Positions 8,682-16,977 of a stretch of DNA of 64,000 nt are shown piece after piece. The position numbers and the translations under genes are program-made. The stretch is from an uncultured Rhodospirillales bacterium (GTDB lineage Bacteria; Pseudomonadota; Alphaproteobacteria; Kiloniellales; Kiloniellaceae): NCBI GenBank assembly GCA_913060675.1, contig CAJXUS010000011.1:30804-94803 (forward strand), written 5' to 3'. The notes under the pieces are model-generated. The model worked only from the letters and a program-made list of their open reading frames with translations. It did not search any database and was not told the origin of the DNA. Positions within the stretch are counted from its first letter, which is position 1. Each line of letters starts with the position of its first letter.

Positions 8682-9206
8682 ATGCAAGATGTCAAAGTAT
8701 GGGACTTATTTGTCCGCCTATTTCACGCCAGTACCGCCCTCGTATTCCTACTAAATTATTTTATCACAGAAGACAGCAGCGCTCTGCACAGCTATCTTGG
8801 CTATGGCTTACTTGCCCTGTTGGGACTACGCGTTATCTGGGGTTTCATTGGGGGATATCACGCCCGTTTTAAAAACTTCATGCCCACAGTGGATGGCGTT
8901 AAAGAACACATCAGCGCAATGTTTTTTGGCGAAAAAGATGATCACCTTGGCCACAACCCGCTAGGCGCTTTGATGGTTTTTAACCTGTTGGGTTCACTGG
9001 CACTACTTTGCACTTCAGGTATTTTGGCCGAAACCGATATGTTCTGGGGCATGAAATGGATGGAAGACGTCCACGAATTTCTGGCAAACTATGTTTTGAT
9101 TTCGGTCGCCCTACACCTTCTTGGAGTTGCCTTTGAGACCAAGCGTTCAAAAATCAACTTGGTAAAAGCCATGATTACAGGCAAAAAGAACATGCCTCTC
9201 AATTAA
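8682..9206 (+). CDS. Cytochrome b561-type di-heme membrane protein
   Basis: The ATG at 8682 is preceded by AAGGAG; an in-frame GTG at 8634 has none. The 174-residue product has about four membrane helices and starts with VKVWDLFVRLFHAS, the hallmark of b561 / Ni-Fe-hydrogenase cytochrome b subunits. Histidines suited to axial heme ligation occur in RLFHAS, ALHSYLGY, VHEFLANY and LHLLGV. Such proteins pass electrons between quinol and a periplasmic partner. The neighbouring PepSY protein and LuxR regulator suggest a redox-linked membrane module rather than a respiratory complex. Confidence 0.88.
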   Translation: MQDVKVWDLFVRLFHASTALVFLLNYFITEDSSALHSYLGYGLLALLGLRVIWGFIGGYHARFKNFMPTVDGVKEHISAMFFGEKDDHLGHNPLGALMVFNLLGSLALLCTSGILAETDMFWGMKWMEDVHEFLANYVLISVALHLLGVAFETKRSKINLVKAMITGKKNMPLN

Positions 9207-9233
9207 AATCACGACACCTGAACGAGAAAACAC

Positions 9234-9773
9234 ATGACCAGCACTCCCCCAAAGACTTCCAGCCCCAAACAGAATAAGAGCGCGATGCTGTGGGGCCTGC
9301 TGGTTATTCAAATTGTCTGTACCTTGTTTTTTCTCACCGACGCCCTTGGTGATATGATCCTCGCAGAGGAAATACTCGCAGGCTTCAGCCATGACATTTT
9401 GGAATCCATGGTCGTCCTTGCCATGAGCCTGAGCATTGTTTTCACCATCACTGAAATTAGACGCATGCTGCATCGCCAACGCCGTATGGAAGATCAGATC
9501 AAAATCGCTTCAGGGGCTTTTGTCTCCATGCTCAATCAATATTTTGATAGCTGGAAACTCACACCTTCAGAACGAGATGTAGCCCTCTTCCTCATCAAAG
9601 GTATGTCATTCTCAGATATTGCTAAAATGAGAAACACCAAAGAAGGCACGGTCAAAGCCCAATGCAACGCAATCTATAACAAATCCGACGTCACCGGCCG
9701 TGCCCAACTTCTCAGCTTTTTTATCGAAGAACTCCTCAGCGAAGAGCTTATTCCTGAAGTCAATGATGTGTGA
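9234..9773 (+). CDS. Membrane-anchored LuxR-type transcriptional regulator
   Basis: A 179-residue protein with two predicted membrane helices (about 18-36 and 57-75) joined by a roughly 20-residue acidic loop, then a basic linker with coiled-coil character (EIRRMLHRQRRMEDQIK). A C-terminal LuxR/GerE helix-turn-helix follows at 109-165, with the GMSFSDIAKMRNTKEGTVKA pattern. It lacks a receiver or autoinducer domain, so the signal is presumably read in the membrane or by the loop. The gene starts 27 bases after the cytochrome gene on the same strand, consistent with one operon. A direct functional link to the cytochrome is inference. Confidence 0.85.
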   Translation: MTSTPPKTSSPKQNKSAMLWGLLVIQIVCTLFFLTDALGDMILAEEILAGFSHDILESMVVLAMSLSIVFTITEIRRMLHRQRRMEDQIKIASGAFVSMLNQYFDSWKLTPSERDVALFLIKGMSFSDIAKMRNTKEGTVKAQCNAIYNKSDVTGRAQLLSFFIEELLSEELIPEVNDV

Positions 9774-9916
9774 AACATATTTAATTCAGACCACAAGAAT
9801 ACTTATCTCACTTTGCAAAATACAATTTTCAGGAAATAAAGCCTATACTTGTGATTTGATAGACCTTAAAGCCTATGTTTGAAATAATAAAATAAAAATG
9901 GTTATTGAGGTAGAAC

Positions 9917-11038
9917 ATGAACAAGGCTCAGAGAAATATAGCTGTCGTACTAGCAGGCATTTCACTTTTGGCAATAAGTGGCTGCGTTACGACTGAAAGA
10001 AAACCAAATGAGCTTGTCGTTGTATCATGGGGGGGAACATATGGCGTCAGTCAACAAAAAGCATATGTAGAACCTTTCAAAAAAATAAAGCCCGGACTAG
10101 ATATTCAGTTAACTCAAGATAGTGATATAGCTTTGAAGTCCCTTCGAAGGCAAGCGCGTCGCAATGATATCAAATGGGATGTTGTCGACATGCTATTTGG
10201 ACATGCCAAAATAGCTTGTGATGAAGGTCTTTTGGAAGAAATTGATCCAGAAAGCAACCTGGCACCAGCTCCAGATGGTACCCCCGCAAATTTAGATTTT
10301 TACGAAATTCTCTTTCCAAATAACAGTGGGAAAAACTGCTTCGCCCCTCTCATTAGCTATTCTACGCACTTTGCATACCCAACAAACCAATGGGGTGACA
10401 AAACACCGACGAGGTTAAAGGACATTTTTGATCTTAAAACTTTTCCTGGGAAACGAGGATTAGAGAAAACCCCTGAAAACAATTTAGAATGGGCTTTACT
10501 TGCAGACGGCGTTCCAATGGATCAGGTATACACAGTGCTCTCCACAAAAGAAGGACAAAACCGTGCCTTCGCAAAGCTTGATACGATCAAGGATCGTATT
10601 ATCTGGTGGGAAGCTGGTGTTGAACCTATTACTCTACTTGGGAAAAACCGGGTCGCAATTACATCCCTTTACAATGGCAGAAGCTACGAAGCTGAATTCA
10701 GCCACAAATTAGACATTTCTCTCATGTGGGACTGGCAAGCACTTGGTGTTGATGGCTGGGTTATACCCAAGGGAACCCCCAACACAGAACTCGCTAAAGA
10801 GTTTGTGAAATACTCTTCAAACACCTCACAACTTGCAAAACAGGCCAGCTACATAGCCTATGGACCTGCGAGACGATCATCTATTCCTCTAGTTGGAAGC
10901 AATTATGAGAATGGGCATAATATGCGCCCTTATATGACCACATCGCCTGAGCGTATGCTTCACGCTTTTGTTCCAGACCCTACATGGTGGAAAAAGAATG
11001 GTGATAGGATGGAGCGTTTATTTAAAAAATGGCTTTAA
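9917..11038 (+). CDS. Polyamine-type extracellular solute-binding lipoprotein (orphan)
   Basis: A 373-residue periplasmic binding protein of the spermidine/putrescine (PotD/PotF) class. The signal peptide ends in the lipobox LAISGC with the lipidated Cys23. The mature protein begins ELVVVSWGGTYGVSQQKAYVEPF, the standard first strand of this family, and later has KWDVVDML, FAYPTNQWG and TSLYNGRSYEAEF. No ABC ATPase or permease gene is nearby; the next gene is the convergent hutC only 4 bases away. It may serve a transporter encoded elsewhere or act as a sensor. The ligand is not predictable. Base composition is more AT-rich than the hut genes. Confidence 0.85.
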   Translation: MNKAQRNIAVVLAGISLLAISGCVTTERKPNELVVVSWGGTYGVSQQKAYVEPFKKIKPGLDIQLTQDSDIALKSLRRQARRNDIKWDVVDMLFGHAKIACDEGLLEEIDPESNLAPAPDGTPANLDFYEILFPNNSGKNCFAPLISYSTHFAYPTNQWGDKTPTRLKDIFDLKTFPGKRGLEKTPENNLEWALLADGVPMDQVYTVLSTKEGQNRAFAKLDTIKDRIIWWEAGVEPITLLGKNRVAITSLYNGRSYEAEFSHKLDISLMWDWQALGVDGWVIPKGTPNTELAKEFVKYSSNTSQLAKQASYIAYGPARRSSIPLVGSNYENGHNMRPYMTTSPERMLHAFVPDPTWWKKNGDRMERLFKKWL

Positions 11039-11042
11039 AAGC

Positions 11043-11744
11043 CTAAATCTCCGTATGCATTCGATACCCTGGGGCGTAGGCCAGGCGCACCACGGTGACC
11101 GGGATGTCTCCGTTCCAGGTTGTACGGTCGATCACAAAAATTGCGGCCCCAACACTCGCCTCTAACAACTCGGCTTCCTGCGCGGTTGCGTTTGCCGCTG
11201 AAAAGGAAATATCCCCTCGGGTGAAGGTGGCGTTTTGCACCAGCCATTCGTTGGCATCAATGGTTTGAAAACTGACATCACAAATGCCTTTAACAGCTGA
11301 GATATTGACCCAGCGATCTTCGTACAAAAAGGGGTGGCTGTTGGCGTAGTGCAAACTACGTACGTGCAACATAGGCGTATCAACAGGTAGACCTAGTCTA
11401 CTTGCCACAACGACAGGCGCGACGCTCTCTTCACGCTCTAAAATAGCATGCCGCCAAATCCATCCCCGTTGCTCAACCTCGAGCCGGGTAATCGGTATTT
11501 CAAGCGTGGCTTTTCGAGTGGGGTTAAGGGCCACCCGGGTGCCCGCTTTGCGGCGGCGCTCCAACAACCCTGCATCGGCAAGATCGCGCATGGCCCGGTT
11601 TACCGTTGCCCGCGCGACACCAAATTCCTCGGCAAGATCAACTTCGTTGGGAACGAGATCACCCGGCAGCCAGATACGTTCGACAATGCGACGCATCACT
11701 TCGGCTTTCACTGACTGCCAGCTATTGATCTCTGTTACCTTCAA
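11043..11744 (-). CDS. hutC: GntR/HutC-family repressor, probable histidine-utilisation regulator
   Basis: A 233-residue regulator: N-terminal GntR winged helix (NEVDLAEEFGVARATVNRAMRDLADAGLLERR, about residues 33-64) plus a C-terminal UTRA ligand-binding domain (about 90-230). The start is a TTG that overlaps the hutF stop codon as TTGA, with GAAGGA upstream, so the two genes are translationally coupled. In proteobacteria HutC represses hut genes and is released by urocanate. Its place directly after hutF and the palindrome between hutF and hutG fit that role. The effector is inferred from the family. Confidence 0.87.
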   Translation of the reverse strand: MKVTEINSWQSVKAEVMRRIVERIWLPGDLVPNEVDLAEEFGVARATVNRAMRDLADAGLLERRRKAGTRVALNPTRKATLEIPITRLEVEQRGWIWRHAILEREESVAPVVVASRLGLPVDTPMLHVRSLHYANSHPFLYEDRWVNISAVKGICDVSFQTIDANEWLVQNATFTRGDISFSAANATAQEAELLEASVGAAIFVIDRTTWNGDIPVTVVRLAYAPGYRMHTEI

Positions 11745-13105
11745 ATTCTGTCCTTCAGCGACATCATGGTTTTCTTGTAGCGAGAGACAATAGCCTCGTG
11801 CTTGGCGTGTTTGCCATCTTTTACCAGATGACGGCCAGCAGACCAGACATCAGTGATCATTTTATCATCCCCGGTAAAGATATAACTATCGAGTACCGCG
11901 TCACCTTCTTTACCCATAAGATCAACCGCGTTGGAATCCAGAGCAAAGAGATCCGCCATCTTACCGACTTCAATTGCACCGGCATTCCTTTGTCCGGCTT
12001 GGGCCCCGCCCTGAACCACACCATCTATAAGAACGCGACCCGTTGATTTCTCACGTGTTGCCAAAGCAGCACGGCTGCGATCTCTCAAACGTTGAGAGTA
12101 TTCCAAAGTACGAAGTTCTTCAGAGAGCGTGATACGAATATTGGAATCAGAACCTACACCAAATTTCCCACCCGCTGCCAGATACCGCACCCCATCAAAG
12201 ATACCATCGCCTAGACTTGATTCTGTAATAGGGCACAGTCCCGCAACGGCACCTGACTTGGCTAGTCCTTCGGTTTCGTGATGCTCCATATGGGTACAGT
12301 GAATAAGACACCAGCGACTATCTACGTTGTGGTTTTCAAGCAACCATTCCATTGGACGTTTGCCCCAGGCAGCCTTGATCTCTTCTATCTCTGCGGTCTG
12401 TTCAGCAATATGCAAATGGATCGGTGCGTTAGGCGCAAGCTTGGTGGCGAAGACCATGCCTTCTTGGCTAACAGCACGCAAAGAATGCGGTGCGACCCCA
12501 AGCCTTGTATCACTTGGTAGAATTTTGAGCGCTTTGTCTGCGGCCTCGAACAGTTTTTGGAACCGATCCGGCGTGTTTCCAAAGCGAATTTGGCCCGGGC
12601 CAAGTGTTCTGCCGTCACAACCTCCGTGTTCATAGAGAACAGGCAATAGAGTCAGACCAATACCGGTTTCATTTGCTGCCGCAATAACCCGGTTGGATAA
12701 TTCACCAATGTCGTCATAACTGGCGCCACCGGGTTGATGGTGCAGATAGTGAAATTCACATACGGCTGAATAACCTGCTTCCAACATTTCCATCTGCATG
12801 AAAGCGGCAATGGCTTCGATATCATCAGGGGTTAAATGATCCAAAAAGCGATACATCAATTTGCGCCAGGTCCAGAAACTATCGCGTGGATCATCGCCAC
12901 GGGTTTCTGTCATCCCAGCCATAGCACGTTGGAAAGCATGGCTATGTAAATTTGTAGGAGACGGCAACAAAATGCCAAGCTTTTCACCCTGTGCAGCACT
13001 GCCCGCTTCAACACCTGTAATCTGACCATCATCACTGATGGTAACAAGTACATCCTTTTGCCAACCCTTACTCGTCAGCGCCTGTTCAGCCCACAAATGT
13101 CTCAC
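11741..13105 (-). CDS. hutF: Formimidoylglutamate deiminase
   Basis: This amidohydrolase-superfamily enzyme converts N-formimino-L-glutamate to N-formyl-L-glutamate and ammonia in the five-step histidine degradation route. The GTG at 13105 is chosen because AGGAGA sits 6 bases before it and the product then begins RHLWAEQALTSKGW, matching the family N terminus; the longer ATG at 13123 has no ribosome site. The 454-residue product shows PSPTNLHSHAFQRAMAGM (metal-binding His), HLHIAEQTAEIEE, IHCTHMEHHE and GVGSDSN. It is co-transcribed with hutC. Confidence 0.93.
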   Translation of the reverse strand: MRHLWAEQALTSKGWQKDVLVTISDDGQITGVEAGSAAQGEKLGILLPSPTNLHSHAFQRAMAGMTETRGDDPRDSFWTWRKLMYRFLDHLTPDDIEAIAAFMQMEMLEAGYSAVCEFHYLHHQPGGASYDDIGELSNRVIAAANETGIGLTLLPVLYEHGGCDGRTLGPGQIRFGNTPDRFQKLFEAADKALKILPSDTRLGVAPHSLRAVSQEGMVFATKLAPNAPIHLHIAEQTAEIEEIKAAWGKRPMEWLLENHNVDSRWCLIHCTHMEHHETEGLAKSGAVAGLCPITESSLGDGIFDGVRYLAAGGKFGVGSDSNIRITLSEELRTLEYSQRLRDRSRAALATREKSTGRVLIDGVVQGGAQAGQRNAGAIEVGKMADLFALDSNAVDLMGKEGDAVLDSYIFTGDDKMITDVWSAGRHLVKDGKHAKHEAIVSRYKKTMMSLKDRI

Positions 13106-13126
13106 TTTTGTTCTCCTAGCCATAGC

Positions 13127-13156
13127 TTGACAAAGTATTATGTACATACATAATAC
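13127..13156 (+). promoter_or_regulatory. hutG promoter
   Basis: A -35 box TTGACA at 13127-13132 and a -10 box TAATAC at 13151-13156 are separated by 18 bases, well placed for hutG at 13201. The HutC operator candidate occupies the spacer and the -10 box, an arrangement expected for repression. Confidence 0.65.
13135..13156. promoter_or_regulatory. Probable HutC operator (perfect palindrome)
   Basis: GTATTATGTA (13135-13144) and TACATAATAC (13147-13156) are exact inverted repeats around CA. The core ATGTACATACAT resembles GntR/HutC-type operators. On the - strand a possible hutF promoter (TTGATT, 16 bases, TATTAT) also overlaps it, so one site could control both divergent units. Confidence 0.7.
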
Positions 13157-13200
13157 AATAAAGTCAGATCTAATCAAGTCACGAAAAGAGCGATTCTGTC

Positions 13201-14052
13201 ATGCCCTCCTCAAGCACATCTTCTACGACTTCACAATCAACAGACATGCCTCCTGTCACCATCACCCCTGGCAACAGCCCGATCGTACTGGGTATGCCGC
13301 ATACAGGAACCTGGTTGCCCACAGATGTATTTGAGAAGCTCAACGATAACGGCCAAAAACTTGCCGATACAGACTGGCACATCGACCAGCTCTATGATGG
13401 CTTGCTTCCCGATGCGACAATCGTAAAAGCCAACTTTCATCGCTACGCCATTGATGCCAACCGCGATCCATCCGGCGTAAGTTTATACCCCGGCCAAAAT
13501 ACGACGAGCCTCTGCCCGCTTATAGATTTTGATAATGTCCCGATATACCTCGAAGGCCGCGAGCCAGACGAGGCGGAGATCGAACAACGACGCCTTTCTT
13601 TCCATGCTTCTTATCACGCGGCACTTAAAGCAGAGTTAGAGCGTGTTCGACAAATCCACGGTGTAGCCATTCTTTATGACTGCCACTCGATCCGTTCCCA
13701 CATCTCTTTTCTCTTCGAGGGAAAGCTCCCCGATTTCAGTATCGGCACGAACAATGGAGAGACTTGTGCAGCCAGCATTGAAAAGGCTGTCGAGGATGTA
13801 TGCGTTGCTGCCGAAGGCTATAGTACAGTCCTAAACGGCCGATTCAAAGGCGGCTGGACGACACGGCATTATGGACAGCCTGAAACGGGAATCCACGCGA
13901 TCCAAATGGAGCTCACACAGTCTGCTTATCTGGCGACAGAAGAGCTGCCTTTCTCATACGCTCCTGAAAAATCTGCTGGATTACGCGTTCACTTAAAAAG
14001 CCTACTGGAAAACATTAGCATCCTAGCCTTAAATGGATCTCTCTCATCTTAA
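13201..14052 (+). CDS. hutG: N-formylglutamate deformylase
   Basis: A 283-residue N-formylglutamate amidohydrolase family member, catalysing the last step of the five-step histidine pathway (N-formylglutamate to glutamate and formate), which follows the HutF step encoded divergently. Family features: LGMPHTGTWLP, DTDWHIDQLYDG, ANFHRYAIDANRDPSG, the YDCHSIRSH metal/catalytic segment and GGWTTRHYGQPE. The first 15 residues are Ser/Thr-rich and poorly conserved in appearance; an in-frame ATG at 13246 could be the real start. Genes for histidase and urocanase are not in the window. Confidence 0.92.
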   Translation: MPSSSTSSTTSQSTDMPPVTITPGNSPIVLGMPHTGTWLPTDVFEKLNDNGQKLADTDWHIDQLYDGLLPDATIVKANFHRYAIDANRDPSGVSLYPGQNTTSLCPLIDFDNVPIYLEGREPDEAEIEQRRLSFHASYHAALKAELERVRQIHGVAILYDCHSIRSHISFLFEGKLPDFSIGTNNGETCAASIEKAVEDVCVAAEGYSTVLNGRFKGGWTTRHYGQPETGIHAIQMELTQSAYLATEELPFSYAPEKSAGLRVHLKSLLENISILALNGSLSS

Positions 14053-14074
14053 GTAGGGTAAGACCTTTAAACAA

Positions 14075-14108
14075 ATGAGCTGCAAGAAATAACCCTCTTG
14101 CAGCTCAT
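14075..14108. terminator. Strong hairpin between convergent hutG and MBL gene
   Basis: ATGAGCTGCAAGA (14075-14087) and TCTTGCAGCTCAT (14096-14108) are a perfect 13-bp inverted repeat with an 8-base loop. It lies between two convergent genes and probably serves both, though T-runs are weak. Confidence 0.6.
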
Positions 14109-14142
14109 CGAATAATTACAGGGTATGCCTAGGAGCAGGCCC

Positions 14143-15135
14143 CTAAAGAGTATACTGCCAGCTGGACTGATAATAACTGTAACGATCCCCATCACGAGCA
14201 ACGTGACCAAGGCCTGGGAACTCCAAATGGCTTCCGAGTACTGCTAACTTATCCGCACTGACACGATCCAGCATTTTTCGACGTGTCTTTTCGGCCAGTT
14301 CCATATCTGAATCGAAAACAATACTCCACTCAGGATGGGCAAACTGAAGAGCTGTAAAGTGCACAACATCGCCCCAAATCAAGAGCTCCTGCCCCTCAGA
14401 TCTTAAAATAAAGCCGGTATGGCCAGGGGTATGCCCCGGCATGGCAACAGCTTCAATACCTGGCAGGATCTCTTTGTCTTCCTCAACCAAAGTAAGACGT
14501 TTGAGATAAGGTGCCGACATCGCCCGAGCATTAACAAAGTTGCTCTTCATAAAATCACCCGCTTGAGACATAAAGCCATCGTCGTGCCAATAATCCCAGT
14601 CTTCTTTATGAACAATCAGCTCGGCATTCGGGAATAAAGCTTTCCCCTCCTTAGAGGTTATCCCTGAAATGTGGTCCACATGCATGTGGGTCAGCACTAT
14701 GGCATCAACGGATTCAGGTGTAACGCCTGCTGCTTTTAAGTTATTCGTAAATTGTCCCAGTGTTGGCCCCATATTATCGGCAGTACCAGAATCAATCAGA
14801 ATGATTTTCTCACCTGTATTAATAACAAATGAGTTGATCGGAATTCTGATTTTATCCGCGAGGGGTGGGCGAAACTGATCTTGATACAGCTGGGCAGCTT
14901 TTGGACCATCAAAACTCGGTATCAATGTTGGGTCGGCATCAATATAACCGTCTAGCAAGGCTGTGACTTCAAATTTTCCAACTGAAAATCGGTACGCACC
15001 TGGTGTTTGAATCTGGGCTTTTGGGGCTGCAGCAAAACCAGCGCTTGAAATTGGAAGCCCCGCCAAAGAAGCCATGACCCCTGCTCCCCCAGTGAGAAGT
15101 GATCCGCGCAATAATTCCCGTCTTGAAAGTGTCAT
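14143..15135 (-). CDS. Tat-exported metallo-beta-lactamase-fold hydrolase
   Basis: A 330-residue protein with a twin-arginine signal (SRRELLRG at 4-11, then a hydrophobic stretch ending near AGFAAA). The MBL-fold metal site is seen in LTHMHVDH (His150, His152, Asp154, His155), with further ligands likely in MPGHTPGHTGF, WGDVVHF and GSHLEFPGLGH. It resembles quorum-quenching lactonase/MBL hydrolases of the periplasm. The substrate is unknown. It is divergent from a LysR gene, with an inverted repeat between them that probably makes it that regulator's target. Confidence 0.87.
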   Translation of the reverse strand: MTLSRRELLRGSLLTGGAGVMASLAGLPISSAGFAAAPKAQIQTPGAYRFSVGKFEVTALLDGYIDADPTLIPSFDGPKAAQLYQDQFRPPLADKIRIPINSFVINTGEKIILIDSGTADNMGPTLGQFTNNLKAAGVTPESVDAIVLTHMHVDHISGITSKEGKALFPNAELIVHKEDWDYWHDDGFMSQAGDFMKSNFVNARAMSAPYLKRLTLVEEDKEILPGIEAVAMPGHTPGHTGFILRSEGQELLIWGDVVHFTALQFAHPEWSIVFDSDMELAEKTRRKMLDRVSADKLAVLGSHLEFPGLGHVARDGDRYSYYQSSWQYTL

Positions 15136-15140
15136 GTCTC

Positions 15141-15198
15141 TTATCCCGATATATCTATTTGACCATTTGCCATAAGCGTTCTCTCAATATCGGGATAA
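15141..15198. promoter_or_regulatory. Inverted repeat in the MBL/LysR divergent promoter
   Basis: TTATCCCGATAT (15141-15152) and ATATCGGGATAA (15187-15198) are perfect 12-bp inverted repeats 34 bases apart. The left arm overlaps the translation-initiation region of the MBL gene. A related sequence (TATTCGATATAA) lies near 15230. They are candidate sites for the adjacent LysR regulator. Confidence 0.5.
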
Positions 15199-15299
15199 AT
15201 TACTGGAAAAGCAGAGGCCTCTTGCCTATATTCGATATAACTAATGCTTATACCCAAGAGTTTATTGGTACCCAGAAAACTTAGTGACCGGACACTTCA

Positions 15300-16265
15300 A
15301 TGGATAGACTGCAGCTCTTTCAATCTTTTATCACCGCAATTGATCGCGGGTCTCTTTCAGGTGCCGCAAAAGAGCTCGGTATCAGCCAGCCAGCCGTGAG
15401 CCAACAGATTACACAACTGGAAAGTATCCTGCGCAAAGAACTCCTTTTTCGAACATCGCGAGGCGTTCAGGCTACCGAAGCTGGACTGCTTGTTTATCAA
15501 GGCGCCCACAAGATACTCGATCAGGTAAACTCTCTAGAAGAAGACCTGAACAATCTAGATCACAGCTTGTCAGGGCCGCTTCGCTTAACCGCTCCTCTGG
15601 CTATTGGGCAAAGCCTCGTCGCGCCAATCGTTTTTGATATGCAAAGCAAGTATCCGGAGCTCGATATCTCGCTTAAACTTAGCGATCTTCTTGCTGACCT
15701 GGTCAAGGACCGAATAGACTTGGCAATTCGTGTCGGTTCTCTCGGAAAATCGGATGCTCTTGCCAGAAAAATCGGAGATCTGGAACTTGTACTCATTGCA
15801 TCTCCCGAGTTTCTCGATAAGCAAGGCCGCCCAAAATTGCCTGAAGACCTCTCCAGTTTGCCTATGATCCAATACCGGGATGATAAAAAGAAACCTGAAC
15901 AGGTTTTGATCAAGGAGGGTCACGAGAACACAGTGGCTATTCAGGCTGCTTATACCTTCGATAATCCTGATGTTATTCTCAATGCGTTAGCGAGAGGAAT
16001 TGGCTATACAAAATTCCCCTATCTTTTGGTAAAAGAGCAGCTAAAAAATGGTAAATTAGAACAAGTACTTCCAGACTATACCGTGCCATCGAAGCCAATT
16101 TATTTACTCTATCCGTCTCGCCAATCGCTCACCAGAAGAGCAGAAGTGTTCATAGATCACCTTCTATCCACTATTATAACCCTAGATGGCGTAACACCTG
16201 CGCGTGGTGGAAAGTGGCGCGCAACGATCAATCAACCCAATGAACGCCTTATCAACGTAGCTTGA
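15300..16265 (+). CDS. LysR-family transcriptional regulator
   Basis: A 321-residue LysR-type regulator with the N-terminal winged helix (FITAIDRGSLSGAAKELGISQPAVSQQITQLE, about 11-42) and a C-terminal periplasmic-binding-like effector domain from about 90, including LRLTAPLAIGQSLVAP, DLAIRVG and RGIGYTKFPYLLVKEQLKNGKLEQVL. It belongs to the DsdC/AaeR-like group in which the DLAIR-G motif is typical. No strong ribosome site precedes the ATG. It is divergent from the Tat-exported MBL protein, its likely target. Confidence 0.9.
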   Translation: MDRLQLFQSFITAIDRGSLSGAAKELGISQPAVSQQITQLESILRKELLFRTSRGVQATEAGLLVYQGAHKILDQVNSLEEDLNNLDHSLSGPLRLTAPLAIGQSLVAPIVFDMQSKYPELDISLKLSDLLADLVKDRIDLAIRVGSLGKSDALARKIGDLELVLIASPEFLDKQGRPKLPEDLSSLPMIQYRDDKKKPEQVLIKEGHENTVAIQAAYTFDNPDVILNALARGIGYTKFPYLLVKEQLKNGKLEQVLPDYTVPSKPIYLLYPSRQSLTRRAEVFIDHLLSTIITLDGVTPARGGKWRATINQPNERLINVA

Positions 16266-16305
16266 GGCTTCGCTTAATCAGTTCTCTTTAATTCGATCCG
16301 CCCTG

Positions 16306-16656
16306 TTAATTAGATCTGGGGCCGAAGAGAATTATGAGCGCCCCGACAACACAAATTGCCGTGCCAATTAGATCCCATCTGTCAGGACGGTTGCCTTCGA
16401 CAATCCACATCCAGCCAAGAGAGGACATGATATAAACCCCGCCATAGGCTGCGTAAGCGCGTCCGGCAAAATCACTATCGATTTTTGTCAGCAGGAAAGC
16501 AAAAATAGCGAGGCTCGCCATACCCGGAACAAGCCAATAGGGACTTTTATCCAACCGCAACCAGGCCCAGAAAGCAAAACAGCCCCCAATTTCAGCAACC
16601 GCAGCTAACATATAAATTGGGAAACTCAGATATCGCAAATTTTTGCTCCAGATCAC
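16306..16656 (-). CDS. YnfA/UPF0060 family small membrane protein
   Basis: A 116-residue protein with four hydrophobic segments and the family patterns [38 protein letters not shown] and [18 protein letters not shown]. YnfA proteins resemble small multidrug-resistance transporters, but their substrate is poorly established. The start is a GTG at 16656; an ATG at 16611 would remove 15 residues and give the length usual for the family. It is a single gene, convergent with the LysR gene. Confidence 0.87.
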   Translation of the reverse strand: MIWSKNLRYLSFPIYMLAAVAEIGGCFAFWAWLRLDKSPYWLVPGMASLAIFAFLLTKIDSDFAGRAYAAYGGVYIMSSLGWMWIVEGNRPDRWDLIGTAICVVGALIILFGPRSN

Positions 16657-16756
16657 GTTAACTCGAGATCATGCTACGCGATAACACTGGGTGCAACACG
16701 ACAAAACGCTCAAATATGAAATGGATTGTTTCTAGGATTTAAGGGGGAGATAAGAC

Positions 16757-16785
16757 AAAACCCACCGCTTTAGGCAGTGGGTTTT
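16757..16785 (-). terminator. Terminator of the tRNA-Ala gene
   Basis: The 9-base arms AAAACCCAC (16757-16765) and GTGGGTTTT (16777-16785) pair. Read on the - strand the stem is followed by TTTTGTCTT, immediately after the tRNA 3' end. Confidence 0.8.
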
Positions 16786-16787
16786 GA

Positions 16788-16863
16788 TGGTGGAGCCAAG
16801 GAGGATCGAACTCCTGACCTCTTCGCTGCCAGCGAAGCGCTCTCCCAGCTGAGCTATGGCCCC
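16788..16863 (-). tRNA. tRNA-Ala (anticodon GGC)
   Basis: On the - strand the 76-nt sequence starts GGGGCCATAGCTCAG and ends GGCTCCACCA. The acceptor stem GGGGCCA/TGGCTCC pairs with one mismatch. The D-arm AGCTCAGCTGGGAGAGC, anticodon loop CTGGCAG and T-arm with GTTCGATCC are all present. The anticodon GGC reads GCC and GCU alanine codons, and CCA is encoded. A terminator follows directly. Confidence 0.96.
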
Positions 16864-16977
16864 AATATTCCGCCGCAAAAGAGCAGATGCGGCGGAAAGT
16901 ATGACGTCTTTTCCTAATTGGCAAGAGAAAAATTCTCTCCATAAAAGAAAAATCATATCAGCTTTAAGACAGCTTAA

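Noticed and set aside
8588..8872. 94-codon open frame before the cytochrome gene
   Set aside because: It overlaps the cytochrome gene in another frame and has no ribosome site or domain.
16788..16863. tRNA-Ala as a genomic-island attachment site
   Set aside because: No integrase or repeated tRNA 3' end is found in the window.
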